From contig DJJR01000039.1 in assembly GCA_002434245.1 (NCBI GenBank), forward strand, positions 69,128-133,127: DNA of 64,000 bases, read 5' to 3'. This stretch comes from Pelosinus fermentans (GTDB lineage: Bacteria; Bacillota; Negativicutes; DSM-13327). A program made the translations under genes and the position numbers. The notes below the pieces were generated by a model, which saw only the letters and a program-made list of their open reading frames with translations, was not told the DNA's origin and ran no database searches. Positions within the stretch are counted from its first letter, which is position 1. Every line of letters starts with the position of its first letter. This document shows, piece by piece, positions 54,669 through 63,973 of this stretch.

Positions 54669-56033
54669 ATGCACTTTTTAAAGTGGATGTACCCAGGCAT
54701 CAAGGTGAAACGGTGGCTGTTATTATTTTCTATGGGCGTTATCATAGCCAGTATGGGGCTTGCTATCGTATTTAATTATAAATATGTAGGCAATTTTGAA
54801 GAGACAATTTTCAGAATGGTATACCTGACGACAGGCAGGTATTATTATACGGTTACGACCATTGTGGGGATCTTTATTATTACAAGTGGCTTAATCCTGA
54901 TGACGCTGGCTACGAAGCAGATTATTGCTTCGGTGATCAGCGTACTCATTCCTGATGGGTCTGAGCGCTTAATCGAGCTTATTTTTCAGAAGCGCAAGCT
55001 CAATCGGGGACCGGCAGTGACGGTTATTGGCGGCGGTACGGGCTTATCCGTGCTGCTGCGGGGTATAAAGAGTGTAACCAGTAATATTACAGCAATCGTT
55101 ACCGTTGCCGATGATGGCGGCTCTTCAGGACGATTGCGGGAGGATTTGGGTATGATTCCTCCAGGGGATTTGCGCAACTGTTTGGTGGCATTAGCAGATA
55201 CTGAGCCACTGATGGAAAAACTTTTTCAACATCGGTTTGGTGGTACAGGAGGTCTGGCAGGACACAATTTCGGCAACTTATTCATCGCTGCGATGACAGA
55301 AGTTCTGGGAGATGTAGAGCAGGCTTTAAAGGAATCCAGTAAGGTTTTAGCGGTGCGGGGCCGAGTATTGCCGGCATCGACCCAAACCGTACGGTTATGG
55401 GCTAAAATGACGGATGGCAGCATCGTGGAAGGCGAGTCTCAAATTCCTCTTGTCAATAAACGGATTGCAAGAGTGTATTTGCAGCCGGAAGAAACCATGC
55501 CTGTGGAAAGCTCTCTGGAAGCCATACGAGATGCAGACGCCATTATTTTAGGACCTGGCAGCTTATATACCAGTATTCTTCCGAATCTGTTGGTGCGGGG
55601 AGTCGCGGATACGCTTAGGAGAAGCCAGGCTGTCAAAATCTATATCTGCAATGTAATGACCCAGCCGGGAGAAACAGACGGCTATAGCGCATCGGAGCAT
55701 GTGCAGGCGATCTTAGACCACGTAGGTCCTGGAGTCATTGATTATGTTGTGATCAATAATCAGAATGTAGCAGAAGAATTGCAGCAAAAATATGCGGATC
55801 AAGGGGCGTATCCTGTAAAAAACGATGCAGAGAAAGTGGAGGCAATGGGGATTAAAGTGACTCAGGCGGATGTAATTAATGAGACGAACTTGGTGCGTCA
55901 TGATCCTCTTAAATTGTCTCGAACCATTGTTTCCATGATCTATAAGCTTAAGACCAACTCGGAGCGTATGCGCTTATTGGATTATTATTTAATTGCGGAA
56001 AGTATCAAGGATCTTAAGAAAACGGAGCGCTGA
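54669..56033 (+). CDS. yvcK: Gluconeogenesis/cell-shape factor YvcK with N-terminal membrane anchor
   Basis: The 454-residue protein has a CofD-like core from about residue 115 (VTVIGGGTGLSVLLRGIKS, TVADDGGSSGRLREDLGMIPPGDLRNCLVALAD; GHNFGNLFIAAM; GPGSLYTSILPNL; NQNVAEELQQKY). Before it are two membrane helices (WLLLFSMGVIIASMGLAIVFNY and VTTIVGIFIITSGLILMTLA), so the core is membrane-anchored, unlike short YvcK of Bacillus. YvcK binds UDP-sugars and is needed for wall synthesis on gluconeogenic carbon sources. GAGGTG lies before the ATG. Middle gene of the rapZ-yvcK-whiA block. Confidence 0.95.
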   Translation: MHFLKWMYPGIKVKRWLLLFSMGVIIASMGLAIVFNYKYVGNFEETIFRMVYLTTGRYYYTVTTIVGIFIITSGLILMTLATKQIIASVISVLIPDGSERLIELIFQKRKLNRGPAVTVIGGGTGLSVLLRGIKSVTSNITAIVTVADDGGSSGRLREDLGMIPPGDLRNCLVALADTEPLMEKLFQHRFGGTGGLAGHNFGNLFIAAMTEVLGDVEQALKESSKVLAVRGRVLPASTQTVRLWAKMTDGSIVEGESQIPLVNKRIARVYLQPEETMPVESSLEAIRDADAIILGPGSLYTSILPNLLVRGVADTLRRSQAVKIYICNVMTQPGETDGYSASEHVQAILDHVGPGVIDYVVINNQNVAEELQQKYADQGAYPVKNDAEKVEAMGIKVTQADVINETNLVRHDPLKLSRTIVSMIYKLKTNSERMRLLDYYLIAESIKDLKKTER

Positions 56034-56078
56034 GTTTTGCGGCGTTAAGGCAAAGCAGCTTGACGGGGGTGAAGGAGA

Positions 56079-57017
56079 TTGGCTTCTTATTCTGCTGAAG
56101 TGAGAAATGAATTGGCCCGGATCGTAGAGGAACAAGAGTGCTGCAATATGGCAGAACTGGCCTCTCTGATTCGTATGGGCGGTACCATGTTAATTGGCGG
56201 CAATAGTAATCTTGGAATTAATTTTACTACGGAAAATGCTGCCGTAGCGCGTAAAGCTCTTACCTTGATTAAAAGCGGCTTTCATTTAAAAACAGAAGTG
56301 GTTGTTACCCGTGGTCGTCGTTTAAAGAAAAACAATTCCTATTTGATCAAAGTAGTTCCATCACCCGTGGTGACGGACTTGTTAGCAGCTTTAGGGATTA
56401 TGCGGGGCGAAAATTTGAATGTAAGCAGTGATAGCGGTATTTTGCGAAAATCCTGCTGTCGCCGATCCTATTTGCGAGGTGCTTTTTTAGGGGGTGGCTC
56501 TGTAAACAGGCCGGAAGGTGATTATCATCTGGAATTGGTTACAGGTAATTTAGACTTTGCAAAAGCCCTTGTGCGCTTGATGAAATTTTTTTCCTTGCCT
56601 GTGGGAATGACAGAGCGTAAAAATGATTATATTGTTTACTTAAAAGATGGTGATGCCATTATTGATTTCCTGCGGCTGATTGGTGCTCATAATGCTCTTT
56701 TGACCTTTGAGAATGTTCGGGTAGTAAAGGGCATGCGTAATCAAGTCAACCGGCTGGTAAATTGTGAAACGGCTAACCTGCAGAAAACGGTGAATGCAGC
56801 GGTGCGCCAAGTAAGATGTATTGAACTCATTGCCCGGCAAAAAGGTCTTGATAAACTGCCTCCGTCTCTGCTTGTCGTTGCTAAGCTGCGGCTTGCTCAC
56901 CCGGAAGCTACTTTGCAGGAACTAGTAGATGCTATGGATGGCAGGGTAGGAAAATCCGGAATGAACCATCGACTGCGAAAAATAGAACAGATTGCTATGG
57001 AGTTGGAACATGAATAA
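56079..57017 (+). CDS. whiA: Sporulation/division regulator WhiA
   Basis: The 312-residue protein has the WhiA layout: an N-terminal degenerate LAGLIDADG homing-endonuclease domain (SCCRRSYLRGAFLGGGSVN; YHLELVTGNLDFAKALVRLM; YIVYLKDGDAIIDFLRLIGA) and a C-terminal helix-turn-helix (RLAHPEATLQELVDAM; GKSGMNHRLRKI). WhiA controls sporulation genes in actinomycetes and division or metabolism in Firmicutes. Start is TTG 56079 with GGGGG upstream. The stop overlaps the next gene by 8 bases. Confidence 0.95.
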   Translation: MASYSAEVRNELARIVEEQECCNMAELASLIRMGGTMLIGGNSNLGINFTTENAAVARKALTLIKSGFHLKTEVVVTRGRRLKKNNSYLIKVVPSPVVTDLLAALGIMRGENLNVSSDSGILRKSCCRRSYLRGAFLGGGSVNRPEGDYHLELVTGNLDFAKALVRLMKFFSLPVGMTERKNDYIVYLKDGDAIIDFLRLIGAHNALLTFENVRVVKGMRNQVNRLVNCETANLQKTVNAAVRQVRCIELIARQKGLDKLPPSLLVVAKLRLAHPEATLQELVDAMDGRVGKSGMNHRLRKIEQIAMELEHE

Positions 57018-57762
57018 ATTTTTGGCATGTGGTGTCCTTTTTATGATAGCAATTTTAGGCTGGCTGTTTTGGCCCACGAATGCTGTACCGATCTTAGCTT
57101 ACCACCAGGTCGGCGAAGTGGATGAGGAAATTTACAGCGTGACAGCCAGTCAGTTTGAAGAACAAATGAAATACCTAAAGGAAAATGGATACCATGCTAT
57201 TTCTCTAGAAGACTTATTTAATTCTTATACTGGAAAGACCGTCTTACCGGAAAAGCCCATTGTGATTACCTTTGATGACGGATATGCTGATAATTATCTG
57301 ACTGCCCTGCCGATTATGGAACAGTATGGCATGTCAGCCACGGTCTTTGTTGTACCAAGCTTAATTGGTACAACAGACTATTTGTCCTGGCAGCAGGTAG
57401 TCTACATGCAGGAAAGGCACACGGAAATAGGCTCCCACACTATGTCTCATGTGGGGATGAATGAAATTAATGCTGCAGAACAGCGGCGGGAAGCAGCGGA
57501 ATCAAAAGTAGCTTTGGAAAGAAACATTGGTACACCCATTCAATTTTTTGCCTATCCCTATGGGCAGTTTTCCCCAGGTGCTCAGCAAATAGTAAAAGAA
57601 ACGGGATACCGAGGCGCTTGCTCCGGCCTTGCTGGATTAAATGATGCAAAGACCGATTCCTATGCATTAAAGCGGATTAATATGCCTCAGCCCAAATATG
57701 GCTTATGGGAGTTTCGCCTGCGCCTCTTTAGAGCCCATTTATACAGCAAATTAGGATTATAA
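57010..57762 (+). CDS. Exported polysaccharide deacetylase
   Basis: From ATG 57010 the 250-residue protein has an N-terminal anchor (FLACGVLFMIAILGWLFWPT) and a NodB deacetylase domain with the metal motif VITFDDGYADNYL, TVFVVPS, and IGSHTMSHVGMN. The domain order and PILAYHQVG near the start match PgdA/PgaB-like enzymes that remove acetyl groups from peptidoglycan or exopolysaccharide outside the cell. The start overlaps whiA by 8 bases; the frame extends upstream to 56992 but with no better site. A terminator follows. Confidence 0.92.
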   Translation: MNKFLACGVLFMIAILGWLFWPTNAVPILAYHQVGEVDEEIYSVTASQFEEQMKYLKENGYHAISLEDLFNSYTGKTVLPEKPIVITFDDGYADNYLTALPIMEQYGMSATVFVVPSLIGTTDYLSWQQVVYMQERHTEIGSHTMSHVGMNEINAAEQRREAAESKVALERNIGTPIQFFAYPYGQFSPGAQQIVKETGYRGACSGLAGLNDAKTDSYALKRINMPQPKYGLWEFRLRLFRAHLYSKLGL

Positions 57763-57765
57763 ATG

Positions 57766-57806
57766 AGTCAAAACCATAATTGTTATGGTTCTGACTTATT
57801 TTTTTT
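57766..57806 (+). terminator. Intrinsic terminator after the deacetylase gene
   Basis: A stem from AGTCAAAACCATAA to TTATGGTTCTGACT (one bulge) is followed by a run of T to 57806. It closes the rapZ-yvcK-whiA-deacetylase unit. Confidence 0.85.
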
Positions 57807-57858
57807 TACCAATTATGGAATACTAGCATAGTAACTCAAAGATAAGTGGGAGGGTAAC

Positions 57859-58845
57859 ATGAAGGAACAGGATGTAATCGTCCAGCAGACAGCATATAGA
57901 AAAAAGATTATTCAGGTACTGCATATTCTTACGTCTATGAAGGCTGCAATGGCATTGCTCATGCTGCTGGCTGGAGCAGCGATGATAGGGACTGTCATTT
58001 CGCCTCAGAGATATGATATCTATCATAGTATGGGCTTTCGCTTATTGCTAACCATAATTTGCGGCAGCACTTTTATTTGCAGCATGAAACAGCTTGCTGC
58101 CTTATGCCTTTCAAATAAATGGCGCCATTTGGCTCCTTGGGGGACATTTACAGTGCATATGGCGATTGTCTTAATTGTCGTAGGAGCGCTATATGGCAAT
58201 GTCTATGGATTTAACGAGGAAATCAATCTTTCTGTTGGGAAGAATTATGAAATAAACCAGGATACATACAGGGGAATTGGTGAGTCGTTTACACTGCACC
58301 TGGAGAATTTTGAAACCCAATATTATGCCGATGGAACAGTGTCCGATTGGATCAGTCACATTCGTATTGAACATAGCGGGAAAAATGGATTTACTCAAGA
58401 GGTGAAAGTCAATCATCCTTTGATCTATCAGGGGGTAAGCATTTACCAATCTTCCTTTGGCATGGCAATACAAACCCAGTATTTAGATGCTGCTGGTAAG
58501 GTGTTGCAGGAAGCCAGCTTAGGTGAGGGACGAGGGATGGTGCTTGAGGGAGATATGGTGATTCTGCCAGTGCGGTATGTGGGGGGATTGAATCCTCAAA
58601 TTATGTACATTGTTTATAAAGGTGGGCGAGAATATGATTGGGGAACGGCACCTTTAGGCAGCAGCCGATTCATCGGTCCCCAAATGGGAATGGTAAAGTT
58701 TACAGAGGCACAGCCTTTTTCGGGGCTGCTCATTAAACGGGACCCTGGAATACCCCTGGTATGGTTTGGGTTTCTTCTGCTTGTCTTTGGCTTTTTTGCC
58801 AGTCTGTATAAAAAAACAATTTTGGCGAGTAATCAAAAAGGATAG
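57859..58845 (+). CDS. resB: Cytochrome c biogenesis protein ResB
   Basis: The 328-residue protein has four membrane helices, three early (AMALLMLLAGAAMIGTVISP, FRLLLTIICGSTFICSM, MAIVLIVVGALYGNVYGF) and one near the end, with an extracytoplasmic domain between that has ITSHIRIEHSG-like and HPLIYQGVSIYQSSFG motifs of ResB (Ccs1). With CcsA it forms the system II machine that exports haem and attaches it to CXXCH motifs. GGGAGG lies before ATG. It starts a four-gene unit with ccsA, nrfH and nrfA. Confidence 0.93.
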   Translation: MKEQDVIVQQTAYRKKIIQVLHILTSMKAAMALLMLLAGAAMIGTVISPQRYDIYHSMGFRLLLTIICGSTFICSMKQLAALCLSNKWRHLAPWGTFTVHMAIVLIVVGALYGNVYGFNEEINLSVGKNYEINQDTYRGIGESFTLHLENFETQYYADGTVSDWISHIRIEHSGKNGFTQEVKVNHPLIYQGVSIYQSSFGMAIQTQYLDAAGKVLQEASLGEGRGMVLEGDMVILPVRYVGGLNPQIMYIVYKGGREYDWGTAPLGSSRFIGPQMGMVKFTEAQPFSGLLIKRDPGIPLVWFGFLLLVFGFFASLYKKTILASNQKG

Positions 58846-58855
58846 GTGAAATCGA

Positions 58856-59683
58856 GTGGGTGCTTTGGAAAAAGAGTTTTTCAATTCTGCTTTTGTCAGT
58901 TACTTCTTAGCAAGTTGCCTTAATATTGGACATCTCATTTGGCTGAAGGAAAAGTTTGGGCGCTGGGCGATTGCGTTGACGGTGATTGGCTTTGCAGTGA
59001 ATACATTGGCCCTAACTTCCCGTACCCTGCAGGCTGGGCGCATTCCTTTTGCCAATATGTATGAATTTGGTATGGCTTTTGTCTGGGGGTTGATTTTTTT
59101 CTATTTGTACATTGCTTATCGTTACAAGAATTACTCTCTGGGTGCTTTTGTATTGCCGGTAGCCTTTGTTTTGACAGGTATATTCTCCAGCTTTTATCAA
59201 GAGGTTCGTCCTCTCATGCCTGCTCTTAAAAGCAATTGGCTGCTGATCCATGTCATCACAGCGGTTATTGCCTATGGGGCACTGGCGATTTCTTTTGCGT
59301 TGGCAATTATGTATTTGTGGCGGCAGCGTATGGAAGAAGCGGGGGAACAAGGAGCAGTGATCAACCTGCTGCCGTCCTTAGCCATATTGGATGCCTTAGT
59401 GAATCGATGTATTCACTTTGCGGTTCCCTTTCTGACACTGCTCATTGTAACAGGAGCGGTTTGGGCAGAGTATGCCTGGGGATCCTACTGGCGGTGGGAC
59501 CCTAAAGAAACATGGTCACTGATTACATGGCTAATTTATGCGATGTATCTTCATGGTCGTGTGGCTTTAGGCTGGCGGGGTAAAAAAGCAATGAATTGGG
59601 CAGTAATTGGTTTCATTATGGTACTCTTTACTTTTATCGGCGTGAATGTATTATTGCCTGGTTTGCATAGCTATGCCTTGTAA
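58856..59683 (+). CDS. Cytochrome c biogenesis protein CcsA/ResC
   Basis: The 275-residue protein has about eight membrane helices and the tryptophan-rich haem-handling motif WAEYAWGSYWRWDPKETWSL (WWD domain), along with conserved histidines (NIGHLIW, HVITAV, HGRVALGW). It is the haem-exporting partner of ResB. The start is GTG at 58856, with AGGTGAAA upstream, 10 bases after resB. It should be essential for making the multihaem NrfH and NrfA encoded next. Confidence 0.93.
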   Translation: MGALEKEFFNSAFVSYFLASCLNIGHLIWLKEKFGRWAIALTVIGFAVNTLALTSRTLQAGRIPFANMYEFGMAFVWGLIFFYLYIAYRYKNYSLGAFVLPVAFVLTGIFSSFYQEVRPLMPALKSNWLLIHVITAVIAYGALAISFALAIMYLWRQRMEEAGEQGAVINLLPSLAILDALVNRCIHFAVPFLTLLIVTGAVWAEYAWGSYWRWDPKETWSLITWLIYAMYLHGRVALGWRGKKAMNWAVIGFIMVLFTFIGVNVLLPGLHSYAL

Positions 59684-59732
59684 ACTTAGATTATATTCAG
59701 CAAGGATTAGTAAATAGAAAGGAGTGGAGTGG

Positions 59733-60206
59733 TTGGATTTTGGAAAATTCCTGGAGCGTAGTTCACTTAAGCTAATTTTTCTGGGTATTGTGGTTGCGGT
59801 GGTGGGAATGGCATTGTCCGGCGCAGGGTTTGTATATTCCAGCGGTCCGAATTTTTGTGGCAGCTGCCATTCTATGAATCATGTATATTATACGTGGCAG
59901 GCCTCAAATCATAAAACTGTAACCTGCAGTGACTGCCATGTTCCTCATGACAATATTCTTTCTATGATGTACGTAAAGGGCGAAAACGGCATGCGGGATG
60001 TATATCATGAATTTTTGCGTGACTATCCTGATACCTTATATTTTACGCCGAAAGGCAAGAGGATTACAGAGGAAAATTGTCTGCGCTGCCATTTTTCTAC
60101 TGTGGAAAATACAGCCATGGCAGCAGGTGGTCAAAGCTGCATAAAATGTCATCGTGGTATCGTTCATGGTCAAAATCGGAGTCCAGGAGGGGTTAGTGTT
60201 GAATAG
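59733..60206 (+). CDS. nrfH: Cytochrome c nitrite reductase small subunit NrfH
   Basis: The 157-residue tetrahaem cytochrome takes electrons from menaquinol and feeds NrfA. It has one N-terminal membrane helix (LIFLGIVVAVVGMALSGAGF) and four haem sites CGSCH, CSDCH, CLRCH and CIKCH. TTG 59733 is chosen because AAAGGAG (59718-59724) gives 8-base spacing; the open frame starts at GTG 59724, which overlaps its own ribosome site. It overlaps the open frame of nrfA but the two probable coding regions overlap by only a few codons. Confidence 0.95.
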   Translation: MDFGKFLERSSLKLIFLGIVVAVVGMALSGAGFVYSSGPNFCGSCHSMNHVYYTWQASNHKTVTCSDCHVPHDNILSMMYVKGENGMRDVYHEFLRDYPDTLYFTPKGKRITEENCLRCHFSTVENTAMAAGGQSCIKCHRGIVHGQNRSPGGVSVE

Positions 60207-61482
60207 GGCGCAGAAATTTTTAGCCGTATTTTTAGGAATGATGATCGTTTTCTTTGGTGTTATTGTGGTTCGTGTATGGGCTGTTAAACCGCCGTCAACT
60301 ATGAAATTATCATCGTTAGCTGCCGGGGAATATGATCCGGCTGTTTGGGGAAAAGCATATCCTTTGGAGTATGCCAGCTACCAAAAGAACTTAGAGATGG
60401 CAGCCTCACCAACGGGGTATGGAGGAAGTGCAAAAGTACAGAAGGCAGAGATGCAGCCTGAAATTTACACTAATTTTAAAGGCAATCCCTTTAGTAAGGA
60501 TTATACAGAAGACAGAGGACATTTGTATTCCATAGAAGATCTTAAGGAATCCAAACGTATTGGTCCTACTAGCAAAGGGGCATGTGTTACCTGCAAAACA
60601 CCCTATGTGGAACAATTTTATAAAGAATCGAGCTGGGGATTTGCCAATCAGCCTTTAACCGAGCTGCTTGATAAATCCAAGCATCCTGTCAGCTGCGCTA
60701 ACTGTCATGATCCGGAAACTATGAATCTCAGGGTCATTAATCCTGCCTTTATTGAAGCAATGGGGCGTCAGGGCATTGATGTGAATAAGGCGAGCCGGGA
60801 AGAAATGCGCAGCTATGTATGCGGGCAATGCCATTCGGAATATTATTTTGAACCAGGTACATCACGAGTCATATTTCCTTGGGATCAAGGGACTACACCT
60901 CAGCAAATGTATCAGTATTATGCTGCAAAACCCAATGGATTTCAGCAGGATTTTATACATCCAGATTCGAAAACACCCATATTAAAAGCCCAGCATGCTG
61001 ATTTCGAAGAATGGCAAAATGGTGTCCATGCCAAATTCGGCGTATCTTGCGCGGATTGTCATATGCCTTATATTCGCGAAAATGGACAGAAATATAGTTC
61101 TCATTGGATGACAAGCCCTTTAAAAAATTTAGATGCTTCTTGTATGCCTTGCCATAAAGATGGCACAGACCAACTGTATAATCAAGTAAAAGCTACCCAG
61201 GATAATGTTTGGCAATTGCAGCATACTGCCGGATTGAACGTGGCTAAGGCTCATGAGATCATAGCCAAAGCGGGAAATAGCTCCAATGCCAATCAGACGC
61301 AGCTAACCAATGCACGGGAATTATTGCGTCAAGCTCAATGGTACTGGGATTATGTAGCGGCATCGAACAGTATGGGTTTTCATAACTCCGTACAAGAACT
61401 GCATACTCTTGGACAATCCATTGATTTATCTCATCGGGCAATCGATGCTGCAAAGCAAGCTGCAGGTACTAATCAACTGTAA
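60199..61482 (+). CDS. nrfA: Ammonia-forming cytochrome c nitrite reductase NrfA
   Basis: The pentahaem enzyme reduces nitrite to ammonium with six electrons outside the inner membrane. Of about 427 residues, it has a signal anchor (FLAVFLGMMIVFFGVIVVRV), the catalytic haem site CVTCK with lysine ligand (diagnostic for NrfA), and four normal sites CANCH, CGQCH, CADCH and CMPCH. TTG 60199 is preferred: AGGAGGGG lies 6 bases upstream; GTG 60196 is possible. With NrfH it forms a membrane-bound respiratory or detoxifying complex. Confidence 0.96.
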   Translation: MNRAQKFLAVFLGMMIVFFGVIVVRVWAVKPPSTMKLSSLAAGEYDPAVWGKAYPLEYASYQKNLEMAASPTGYGGSAKVQKAEMQPEIYTNFKGNPFSKDYTEDRGHLYSIEDLKESKRIGPTSKGACVTCKTPYVEQFYKESSWGFANQPLTELLDKSKHPVSCANCHDPETMNLRVINPAFIEAMGRQGIDVNKASREEMRSYVCGQCHSEYYFEPGTSRVIFPWDQGTTPQQMYQYYAAKPNGFQQDFIHPDSKTPILKAQHADFEEWQNGVHAKFGVSCADCHMPYIRENGQKYSSHWMTSPLKNLDASCMPCHKDGTDQLYNQVKATQDNVWQLQHTAGLNVAKAHEIIAKAGNSSNANQTQLTNARELLRQAQWYWDYVAASNSMGFHNSVQELHTLGQSIDLSHRAIDAAKQAAGTNQL

Positions 61483-61550
61483 AACACACAATAAGACCCG
61501 TCGGATGATAAAATGTTACAAAAACTGACATAATGGTATTATTTTGTCAT

Positions 61551-61579
61551 TTTACATAAGATTAAGGTATTGGTATAAT
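61551..61579 (+). promoter_or_regulatory. Promoter of the exported-protein gene
   Basis: TTTACA (61551-61556), 17 bases, and TATAAT (61574-61579), with an extended TG motif at 61571-61572. It is a strong consensus promoter 30 bases upstream of the start. Confidence 0.75.
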
Positions 61580-61609
61580 GATGCTATGTCTTAACAAGGG
61601 GGTAGCATA

Positions 61610-62689
61610 TTGTATTGGATTAAGTTTGGCATAGTGCCGCTGATTATGTTTGTAATGTTACATAGTACAGCATTAGCAGTCGATACCTATTCGACTGTTA
61701 AATTAGATGGTTTGACATTGCCGGAATGGCCGGTTGTCGTATCACCTTATGGTGGGAAATTAGTATTATCTGATAGTCCTGAGATGGTAGCTAATGACGG
61801 AGTTATGTATCAAGATACAGTAAGTGGTGACATTCGTCTGTTCTTTCATCATGTAAATGCAACAGAGGTACCTAAGAAGATAGTGGTATTATTAGAGAAT
61901 TATGGAAAAGATACAGCTCATATCACGGTAGTACAGCATGGATTAGGTGGTCCAAGTCTTGATTATTTGCAAGTTGGTAAAGAGGTACAGCAGGAATATT
62001 TAGAAGGTGGTAATCTATATCTTATAGAAGTTCCCTGCAAAGAATCAAGAAGTTTGATTTCGTCTCTGGATCACAGTATTGTAGAACCCAATATGCTGGT
62101 AAATGGCATGTATGACTTAAAAATTGATCATCCTGTTATCGTAAGGGTAATGATGATGCCCTTAGACGCTGATATTAAAGAATTTGCAGCAAAGGCAAAA
62201 GTATTGCCTGCTGATCCTGGTGAGCATCGGTTACGAGGAACTTTTGAAGGCAAAGATCGATTGATTGTTGGCAAACAAACCTACGATAGCAAGAAAAGTG
62301 GTGCCGTTGCTCTCACTCTGGCGGACAATCACCTTGATCAATACGTCAGAGGCATTGATGCTACGGATGGTACGCCAACGCTGAATTATGGAAATTATGG
62401 TATTGTATATAAAATATACCTGCCTTCCACTTCCGGTGATGAAATATCTTACTATCTGAATCCTCGCGGAGGAGACTATGCAGGATGGCTAGGCTTAGAA
62501 TATCGTCATCAGGATGTACATACGATCCCAACCCCTGCCGATGCAATGTCTTTTGGCGCTAACAAAATCAGTGAAAGTGCTTATCTTGGCACCTATGAAA
62601 GCGGCAAGTCCCTATGGATGACATTCAGCCCCCCAGGAGCTTCCAATCTGCCCATTAAACTAATAATGGCGCCTGAAAAAATAAAATAA
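61610..62689 (+). CDS. Exported protein of unknown function (359 aa)
   Basis: I do not recognise this family. It has a signal peptide (FGIVPLIMFVMLHSTALA, cleavage likely before VDTYST), then about 335 residues that look beta-rich, with no cysteine pair, haem site or obvious catalytic motif; conserved-looking patches are GGKLVLSDSPEMV, LFFHHVNATEVPKKIVVLLENYG and LNPRGGDYAGWLG. There is no membrane helix after the signal, so it is secreted or peripheral. The start is TTG 61610 behind AAGGGGG. It has a strong promoter and a strong terminator of its own, next to but separate from the nrf unit. Confidence 0.85.
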   Translation: MYWIKFGIVPLIMFVMLHSTALAVDTYSTVKLDGLTLPEWPVVVSPYGGKLVLSDSPEMVANDGVMYQDTVSGDIRLFFHHVNATEVPKKIVVLLENYGKDTAHITVVQHGLGGPSLDYLQVGKEVQQEYLEGGNLYLIEVPCKESRSLISSLDHSIVEPNMLVNGMYDLKIDHPVIVRVMMMPLDADIKEFAAKAKVLPADPGEHRLRGTFEGKDRLIVGKQTYDSKKSGAVALTLADNHLDQYVRGIDATDGTPTLNYGNYGIVYKIYLPSTSGDEISYYLNPRGGDYAGWLGLEYRHQDVHTIPTPADAMSFGANKISESAYLGTYESGKSLWMTFSPPGASNLPIKLIMAPEKIK

Positions 62690-62695
62690 TGATGA

Positions 62696-62745
62696 AATCC
62701 CTCCAAGAACGGCTGAATGCTTAGCCGTTCTTGGAGGGATTCTTT
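62696..62745 (+). terminator. Intrinsic terminator after the exported-protein gene
   Basis: A perfect 19-bp stem (62696-62714 with 62723-62741) with an 8-base loop is followed by CTTTT. Confidence 0.92.
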
Positions 62746-62842
62746 TAGGACGATGCAATTGCTTAAATTCTAAAATGGATATACGAAAGTAAAGCAAAAA
62801 TATTCCTGTGTTTTCATGAGAAATGCAACCTATTCTTTAATT

Positions 62843-63973
62843 CTAAGGTTTTAATATAACTTTAATACAATTATCAAGCCGATTATCAAATAAGTCATAG
62901 GCTTTCTTACCATCGGTAAGCGGCATGCGGTGGGTGATGATATCGGTAGCATCAAACGTTTCTTCTTTTATTAATTCTAAAATGGGATCTACGTAAGCAT
63001 GAGCAGGACACTGACCCATTTTCAAAGTTATGTTTCGTGAAAAAAAGTCTCCAAAAGGAAAATTGTTGTAACGCATTCCATAAACACCTACTACAGATAC
63101 TGTTCCACATTTTCTTACAGCTTGGGATGCAATCTCAAGAGCAGACTTTGAGCCACCTTGTAGCATTAACATAGTTTCAATTTCTTCAATTTTGGACATC
63201 ACACCATCCATGCCTACGCAATCAATTACTACATCTGCTCCGCCATGAGTTATTTCCTTAATCGTTTCCCCTGTATTATCATATTCATTGAAATTTATTG
63301 TTTCTACATGATTAAATTTCTTAGCATGAGCAAGTCGATAAGCAATATTATCTACAGCTATAATTCGGTTTGCCCCCATATAAGCAGCCCATTTCTGTGC
63401 GAGTAGACCAACTGGTCCGCAGCCTAAAATTACTACTGTGTCACCATTTTTTACACCGCCATTTTCGACTCCCCAGTAGGATGTCGGGAGGATATCTGTC
63501 AGGAAAAGAACTTGTTCGTCCGTAAGCTCTTCGGGAATAACTCTAGGACCTACATTGGCATAAGGAACTCTAAGGTATTCAGCCTGGCCTCCGTCATAGC
63601 CTCCCATAAGATCGCTGTAACCAAAGAGTGCACCGACTTCACCATGTTCGTTGGAATTATCACATTGGCTCCAGAAACCATGATTACAATAAGAGCAATG
63701 TCCGCAAGCGATAGGAAAAGGAACAATCACTCGATCTCCCTTTTTAACTTTAGTTACATCTTTGCCAACCTCTTCAACAATACCCATGGCTTCATGACCA
63801 ATAATAAAACCCTTAGGTAACTTAGGAATTCTACCACGAATGAGATGTAAATCAGAGCCACAGATGGTGGTAGAGGTAACTTTTACTATAATATCATCAT
63901 TTTTTTCTATCTTTGGATCGTCTACATTGTCGACTTGTATATCTCTGAGTCCTTGGTAGGTAATGGCTTTCAT
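62843..63973 (-). CDS. Zinc-dependent alcohol dehydrogenase (formaldehyde-dehydrogenase-like)
   Basis: The 376-residue medium-chain dehydrogenase binds catalytic zinc through CGSDLH and the GHE motif, and structural zinc through CGHCSYCNHGFWSQC. The NAD-binding loop is VVILGCGPVGLLAQKWA. The insertion and length resemble glutathione-independent formaldehyde dehydrogenases and related threonine/sorbitol-type enzymes; substrate is not clear. GAGGAG lies 8 bases before ATG 63973; the frame extends three codons further. It faces the exported-protein gene and has no visible partner in the window. Confidence 0.9.
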   Translation of the reverse strand: MKAITYQGLRDIQVDNVDDPKIEKNDDIIVKVTSTTICGSDLHLIRGRIPKLPKGFIIGHEAMGIVEEVGKDVTKVKKGDRVIVPFPIACGHCSYCNHGFWSQCDNSNEHGEVGALFGYSDLMGGYDGGQAEYLRVPYANVGPRVIPEELTDEQVLFLTDILPTSYWGVENGGVKNGDTVVILGCGPVGLLAQKWAAYMGANRIIAVDNIAYRLAHAKKFNHVETINFNEYDNTGETIKEITHGGADVVIDCVGMDGVMSKIEEIETMLMLQGGSKSALEIASQAVRKCGTVSVVGVYGMRYNNFPFGDFFSRNITLKMGQCPAHAYVDPILELIKEETFDATDIITHRMPLTDGKKAYDLFDNRLDNCIKVILKP

